A program made the translations under genes and the position numbers. Below the pieces are notes generated by a model. That model did not search any database. It saw only the letters and a list, made by a program, of their open reading frames with translations, and had not been told where the DNA came from. From the IMG/VR virus record IMGVR_UViG_3300047157_000162, positions 62,001-126,000 of that record: a stretch of DNA of 64,000 nt, one strand, 5' to 3'. Shown piece by piece: positions 60,463 through 64,000 of the stretch. The stretch's first letter is position 1, and every line of letters begins with the position of its first letter. This DNA is from a virus.

Positions 60463-61121
60463 TATTTATTAATTTTATAAGACCAGTTACCCATAGAACC
60501 TGTTTTAGATCCTTTGCTGGACTTAGGAGCGTTACCATAACCAACTTTGTTATCTCTCATGAAAACTCTCATAGTAGTACTTTTATGGAAACCAGGTCCA
60601 TCTACCATTCTTCCTAGTTTTTCAATTTTAGGTAAACTCAATGAATCTCCAGCTTGAGAAGCTTTCGCTAGCCTACTGTTTCTTGATTTTTCATATCTTT
60701 TATAATTTGGCTTTTTATAAGGATTAGCGTATAGTTTGTCAGGAGTTTTATTTACCTTATAATCTCTTTCCCTAGTTACCTTTACGACTTTGTCTTTAGT
60801 CTGAGAAATCATTTTATTGTATTTACCTGGATTATTTTTAATCCAATCTTTTTGTTTTTTTAGCTCATTAGAGTCTTTACTAAAACTTTTCTTTTCTCTA
60901 GTGGCACTTATATTAACAGTAGCCTCACCTTTTATAGGGACTATTTTGTTATCAACAGTAGATGTTACTTTGGTATTTTTATACTTTAGTTTAGTTGGAT
61001 CTGGATCTTTTGGATCTTTTGGATCTTTTGGATCTTTTGGATCTACCAGTGCCAACGCACTTGATATACCTCTACCTGTTTTCGGCATGTTCATTCTACC
61101 CGGTGATTGTTTGTAAGCCAT
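60462..61121 (-). CDS. Lys-rich hypothetical protein with DPK repeats (219 aa)
   Basis: MAYKQSPGRMNMPKTGRGIS is a conserved-looking head. A run of five Asp-Pro-Lys units follows (about residues 26-40), coded by tandem GGATCTTTT on the plus strand (61003-61044). The rest is basic (NPYKKPNYKRYEKSRNSRLA). It may be a virion-associated or DNA-condensing protein; no family assigned. It sits between the small MAFK-type genes and the holin. Confidence 0.6.
   Translation of the reverse strand: MAYKQSPGRMNMPKTGRGISSALALVDPKDPKDPKDPKDPDPTKLKYKNTKVTSTVDNKIVPIKGEATVNISATREKKSFSKDSNELKKQKDWIKNNPGKYNKMISQTKDKVVKVTRERDYKVNKTPDKLYANPYKKPNYKRYEKSRNSRLAKASQAGDSLSLPKIEKLGRMVDGPGFHKSTTMRVFMRDNKVGYGNAPKSSKGSKTGSMGNWSYKINK
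61003..61044. repeat. Tandem 9-bp repeat (GGATCTTTT, about 4.7 units)
   Basis: Units at 61003, 61012, 61021, 61030 and a partial one at 61039 encode DPK repeats on the minus strand. Being a multiple of three, slippage would lengthen or shorten the protein without a frameshift. Confidence 0.85.
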
Positions 61122-61132
61122 AATTTATTTAT

Positions 61133-61573
61133 TTATTTATTATTTTTAGCCTTTCTAGCTTTTAGTTTATCAACTCTTCTTCTTTTTGCTAGCGCTTTTG
61201 AATCAATACCTTTTTTAGCGCCGTCTCCAGCTTCTTTACCTTTTCTAGTCTGTCTAGCTATTTTTTTATCTAACCTAGCGTTTCTTTTAGCTTTACGCTC
61301 GTTTTTACGATCCTCTCTTTTTACTTCGCGTTTGGATTTAGGCGCTTCTTTTTTAGTCGGTTTTGACTTATTTATTTTAGGTGTAGAGTCTGACTTAACT
61401 CCTTTAGAAGCACTTTCAGTTTTAACCGCTTTAGCTACTTTATTTTTACCTGTTTTTTCAAATTCTTTTCTTCTGTAATATTTTGCAGCATGCGCTTCCA
61501 TTACTGGATCTATAGGATCCTCATTAGAATTATTGTTTATTGGTGATATAAATCTTTTTATTTTAAATGCCAT
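61133..61573 (-). CDS. Highly basic MAFK-leader protein (146 aa)
   Basis: It starts MAFKIKRFISPINNNSNEDP. Residues 50-146 are nearly all Lys/Arg with helical heptads (KREVKREDRKNERKAKRNAR). It probably binds DNA or RNA in the virion. Shares its head with the 61884 gene (MAFKIQPF) and partly with 62281 (MAFTQPSSPF), suggesting a common targeting leader. Function unknown. Confidence 0.65.
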   Translation of the reverse strand: MAFKIKRFISPINNNSNEDPIDPVMEAHAAKYYRRKEFEKTGKNKVAKAVKTESASKGVKSDSTPKINKSKPTKKEAPKSKREVKREDRKNERKAKRNARLDKKIARQTRKGKEAGDGAKKGIDSKALAKRRRVDKLKARKAKNNK

Positions 61574-61575
61574 AA

Positions 61576-61884
61576 TTATTTTGCTTTTTTATATGCTTCT
61601 TTTTCCCAAGGTAGGTTTTTAGCCCCTTCTTTCATTTGAGCCCTTGAATATTTTTTACCTTTCCAGTACACATTATTATCGTCGTAATCTAAATCACCAC
61701 GCTTCATTTGATCTATATGTACTTTTTCGTGTGCTATTACACTTTTTAATTTAACTGGTGATAAATTATTATTTATAACAATAGTACCGTTATTATTAGC
61801 TCTACCTAAAACACCCTCTTCCATATCTACACTGTAAATAGGAGTATTGTCTATATTGTAAAATGGTTGGATTTTAAAAGCCAT
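61576..61884 (-). CDS. Zincin-like HExxH metallopeptidase (102 aa)
   Basis: The start MAFKIQPFYNIDNTPIYSVD at 61884 fits the MAFK leader pattern; the longer frame from 61956 is less likely. Residues about 49-53 read AHEKVHIDQ, a HExxH zinc motif followed by Asp, and a later LPWEKEAY provides a plausible third ligand. It looks like a small bacterial minimal metallopeptidase of the type found in mobile genes. Target unknown; cell-wall or virion-protein processing possible. Confidence 0.65.
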   Translation of the reverse strand: MAFKIQPFYNIDNTPIYSVDMEEGVLGRANNNGTIVINNNLSPVKLKSVIAHEKVHIDQMKRGDLDYDDNNVYWKGKKYSRAQMKEGAKNLPWEKEAYKKAK

Positions 61885-61891
61885 ATTTTTT

Positions 61892-62281
61892 TTAACAATT
61901 CCACTTTCTTCTAGCAGCTCTCCCTCTTTCAGAAGTCCAGCCTTTTGATCTAGCACAGAATGATTTTCTTCTTTTAGCAGCCTTGCTTCCTTTCTTTAAT
62001 TTAGAAGGAGGTGTTGTAACTGCTGTTTTTAATTTACTACCGGGGTTATCTTTTCTATATTTAGCTACTCCTTTACTTGTCATACCGCCACCTGCTGCGG
62101 CTCCAGTACCTCCACCTTTTTTTACTTTAGCATAGTTTCCTTCTGATTTTTTACGAGAGGGGGCTTTTCCTTTTTCAGCTTTTCTATTAGCGCGCCTTTC
62201 TTGGCGAAACTCTTTTCTTTCTGTCCTAGCAGCACTTTTTTTCTTTTTTAAAAAAGGACTTGATGGTTGTGTAAATGCCAT
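61892..62281 (-). CDS. Basic protein with KAAKRRKSFCAR-type tail (129 aa)
   Basis: MAFTQPSSPFLKKKKSAART begins a Lys/Arg-rich, Gly-rich chain. The C-terminal half (KGSKAAKRRKSFCARSKGWT and ARRKWNC) is a motif common to small marine phage proteins; paired Cys may form a disulfide or zinc site. It is probably packaged DNA-binding. Its leader and that of its two neighbours are similar. Confidence 0.65.
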   Translation of the reverse strand: MAFTQPSSPFLKKKKSAARTERKEFRQERRANRKAEKGKAPSRKKSEGNYAKVKKGGGTGAAAGGGMTSKGVAKYRKDNPGSKLKTAVTTPPSKLKKGSKAAKRRKSFCARSKGWTSERGRAARRKWNC

Positions 62282-62284
62282 ATC

Positions 62285-62431
62285 TTATTCTTTTAGTTTA
62301 ACCCATTTGGATAATGTATATCCTATTGTCACTAGCAATAAAAGTATTTTTAAATATACTTCTATATTAGTCATTGTCACTGCCATTGTAGCTAGATTTA
62401 TTGCGTATAATTTCACATCTTGAGTTATCAT
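62285..62431 (-). CDS. Small membrane protein (48 aa)
   Basis: MITQDVKLYAINLATMAVTM then a hydrophobic helix (IEVYLKILLLLVTIGYTLSK) and a basic end. Single-pass topology with Lys at the tail end suggests a holin helper or spanin-like accessory; only the membrane helix is certain. It starts four bases after the basic protein ends. Confidence 0.55.
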   Translation of the reverse strand: MITQDVKLYAINLATMAVTMTNIEVYLKILLLLVTIGYTLSKWVKLKE

Positions 62432-62435
62432 AACC

Positions 62436-62618
62436 TTACTGCTTAGCTCGCTGTGTGATCGGCCCTTTTATAGAGCTGCATCCGCAATGCGCTTTTGAAA
62501 TTTCCATTCCTTTGCAACCTGAACTAGACCCATAGCCTTTTGGTAACGCGTCTAAATCTAATGGTCCATCCCATATAGCGTTCTGACCTACGGATGCTTT
62601 GTTTTTATAATCTTTCAT
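62436..62618 (-). CDS. Hypothetical Cys/Gly-rich protein (60 aa)
   Basis: MKDYKNKASVGQNAIWDGPL and then GYGSSSGCKGMEISKAHCGC. Three or four Cys in a short Gly-rich stretch could bind metal. It lies 18 bases after the EF-hand protein in the leftward direction. No family recognised. Confidence 0.55.
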   Translation of the reverse strand: MKDYKNKASVGQNAIWDGPLDLDALPKGYGSSSGCKGMEISKAHCGCSSIKGPITQRAKQ

Positions 62619-62636
62619 ATCTATTTATTTATAAGT

Positions 62637-62999
62637 TTATTTTTTATAACCCTCTACTCTAGCTTTTATAACATCAGCACGCGTAATTTTACCGTCGCCA
62701 TTTTGATCTTTCATAGCTAAAGGTCCTTCAACATTTCCTCTAACAGGCATACTTCTTCTTCTTTGCTCTTGATCGCCAAACACATGATTCCCGCAGGTAT
62801 TTTCATTTGGTGAAAAAATAGATTTATTCCCATAACTAGCAGAATCAGTTCTTTGCGGCGGCTTAACTCTTTCTACCCCAGGTTTAAAAAAAGGATCTCC
62901 TACGCTAGCATTAGCTCTATATTCCTCCTGTTCTCGCTTTGCTAGCAGTTTTTGTGTTATACCTAAAATTCCTTTATATTGATTACCTGCTCCAAACAT
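62637..62999 (-). CDS. Small protein with a single EF-hand loop (120 aa)
   Basis: It begins MFGAGNQYKGILGITQKLLA, helical, with a Pro/Arg-rich middle. The C-terminal KDQNGDGKITRADVIKARVE contains a D-x-N-G-D-G-x-I-x-x-x-D loop, the classic EF-hand calcium site. Phages using single EF-hands are known, often for virion calcium binding. It is adjacent to the winged-helix gene. Confidence 0.65.
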   Translation of the reverse strand: MFGAGNQYKGILGITQKLLAKREQEEYRANASVGDPFFKPGVERVKPPQRTDSASYGNKSIFSPNENTCGNHVFGDQEQRRRSMPVRGNVEGPLAMKDQNGDGKITRADVIKARVEGYKK

Positions 63000-63001
63000 A
63001 A

Positions 63002-63442
63002 TTATCTGCTTTTATCGTTATTTACGTTTTTTATAGAAACACTTAGTACTTTATCAGTATAAGTATCTCCGTTCATTATTCTATTTCTACTACTCGTAGG
63101 TATATCATCCTGACCTAGCATTATCCTATAAATTCTATTTATAAGCTGCTTGCCTTTAAATGATACTTTATATATATGATACTTTTGAGTAGTTCTATTT
63201 CTTTTTCGCCAAACAGAAATCCAGTCTTCCTTCAATAACTTATTCCATCTTCTATTATCCCAACTGTATGAAAACGTACCTGTTTTAAAATCTTGCTTAG
63301 TAAACATGTCTAAACAATCTAAATAAATTAATAGTTCTAGATCAGCGTCGTTTAAGTCATTATTTCTACATGCCCATTTTCGTATGATTCTGTAGTGTTT
63401 CAACAACCCTAATTTTTTAACATCACTAGCATCTATTCTCAT
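63002..63442 (-). CDS. Winged-helix-like DNA-binding protein (146 aa)
   Basis: The sequence (LLKHYRIIRKWACRNNDLND, LIYLDCLDMFTKQDF, FKTGTFSYSWDNRRWNKLLK, VWRKRNRTTQKYHIYKVSFK) follows a MarR-like winged-helix pattern: helix pair, recognition helix, then beta wing. Similar small wHTH proteins sit near groEL in Bacteroidota phages. It could regulate late genes. It overlaps the groES stop by four bases (63439-63442). Confidence 0.6.
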   Translation of the reverse strand: MRIDASDVKKLGLLKHYRIIRKWACRNNDLNDADLELLIYLDCLDMFTKQDFKTGTFSYSWDNRRWNKLLKEDWISVWRKRNRTTQKYHIYKVSFKGKQLINRIYRIMLGQDDIPTSSRNRIMNGDTYTDKVLSVSIKNVNNDKSR

Positions 63443-63705
63443 AAAACTACAACTATATCTTGCATTTTTATAACTTGATACGGATCACCTTCTATTTCTA
63501 TTGTGTGACCAGCGTGTCTATCGTAGTAAATTAAATCACCTTCATTTAGACCTGCTTTGGTTGCTTCTTCTCCAGGAGATATTACAGATGCTTTAATGTA
63601 TCTTATATCTTCCCTTTGTTTTTCGGCAAGAAGTAAACCGCCTTTAGTTGCGGCTACTCCTTCTTTTTGTTTCTTTATTATTAAGTTTCTACCTATCGCC
63701 TTCAT
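63439..63705 (-). CDS. groES: Co-chaperonin GroES (Cpn10)
   Basis: The protein has 88 residues. MKAIGRNLIIKKQKEGVAAT opens the barrel. The mobile loop has the hydrophobic triplet LLL (TKGGLLLAEKQ, equivalent to Ile-Val-Leu). NEGDLIYYDRHAGHTI and YQVIKMQDIVVV complete the family pattern. It caps the GroEL ring. The ATG lies 17 bases inside the 3' end of groEL, so groEL is translated first, the reverse of bacterial groES-groEL order. Confidence 0.9.
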   Translation of the reverse strand: MKAIGRNLIIKKQKEGVAATKGGLLLAEKQREDIRYIKASVISPGEEATKAGLNEGDLIYYDRHAGHTIEIEGDPYQVIKMQDIVVVL

Positions 63706-64000
63706 TTGCTCTTAAATTATTAATTACACAATCAGTTGATAATATTGTAGTAGCTACAGACGCAGCATTTCTTAATGCACTTTTGGTTACCATTAACGGA
63801 TCAATTATACCGTGTTTAACCATATCTACAGGTTCTCCTGTTATTGCATTCAAACCAACACCTTTGTCTTGCGGTTCTGATGCTGTGATACCTGCATTTT
63901 CTAATATTGTAAAGTAAGGGGCTTTTATAGCTCTTAATAAAACTTCTTCACCTAATCCTTCACTTTTAATATATGTTGAAGCATTTAATAATGCAACGCC
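63689..64000 (-). CDS. groEL: Chaperonin GroEL, C-terminal part (continues from base 1)
   Basis: Continuation of the gene starting at 1360. The frame reads GITASEPQDKGVGLNAITGE, GIIDPLMVTKSALRNAASVA and ends CVINNLRANEGDR at 63689. The Asp of GIIDP corresponds to E. coli Asp495. The C-terminus lacks the GGM tail. The right terminal repeat (63883-64000) lies inside this part, and the one mismatch with the left copy changes Lys to Arg. Confidence 0.95.
   Translation of the reverse strand, partial: GVALLNASTYIKSEGLGEEVLLRAIKAPYFTILENAGITASEPQDKGVGLNAITGEPVDMVKHGIIDPLMVTKSALRNAASVATTILSTDCVINNLRANEGDR
63883..64000. repeat. Terminal direct repeat, right copy
   Basis: Second copy of bases 1-118, differing at 63933 (C versus T at 51). 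The window ends inside or at the end of the repeat, so its full length cannot be judged. Confidence 0.9.

Noticed and set aside
1-64000. Lysogeny module (integrase, repressor, att sites)
   Set aside because: No integrase or recombinase motifs were seen in any frame; the terminal repeat is an assembly overlap.

Overview
The window is one complete, circularly permuted genome of an AT-rich tailed phage. Bases 1-118 recur at 63883-64000 with a single mismatch, so the unit is about 63,882 bp, and the groEL gene runs across the junction. A Bacteroidota (probably marine flavobacterial) host is inferred from three things: leaders without Shine-Dalgarno sequences, tail fibres full of [10 protein letters not shown] repeats with a C-terminal S74 chaperone domain, and a portal, capsid, ring-protein and beta-propeller gene set resembling crAss-like and Cellulophaga podoviruses. 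No integrase, repressor or transposon was seen, so a lytic podovirus is the best reading.

Layout. Two opposed transcription units leave a noncoding divergent region at about 12.76-13.2 kb and meet at a bidirectional hairpin terminator at 31.58-31.61 kb. The rightward unit (13.2-31.5 kb) begins with about 30 very small genes and one tRNA-Met(CAT). It continues with a GP88-family protein, repair-like proteins, an HTH protein and a sigma-70-type factor, then an ERF annealing protein, a PD-(D/E)XK nuclease, an SSB-like protein, a primase-helicase, thymidylate synthase, a GIY-YIG/MazG fusion, a MazG-like protein, an endonuclease I-like resolvase and class I ribonucleotide reductase. No DNA or RNA polymerase gene was recognised.

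The leftward unit starts near 12.76 kb with tail fibres and a BspA-like repeat protein. It runs through groEL and groES and then through small basic proteins, holin, a tandem GroES-like protein, terminase, portal, scaffold, capsid, ring proteins, propeller tail proteins, ejection proteins (one about 2,550 residues), an M15 endolysin and two small basic proteins.

Regulation. Twelve copies of ACGA, then exactly 13 nt start to start, then GATAATAT precede the rightward micro-operons, the RNA/tRNA locus and the sigma gene. This looks like one regulon, possibly read by the phage sigma factor. A second family of three 44-45 bp imperfect inverted repeats lies at 12.8, 14.3 and 20.3 kb.

Sequence quality. 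At least ten 1-2 nt frameshifts, several of them in homopolymers, break otherwise intact genes (terminase, thyA, the giant protein, tail fibres and two small tail genes). This pattern suggests uncorrected long-read consensus errors. Fragments are listed separately and the reconstructed genes are described in the evidence.
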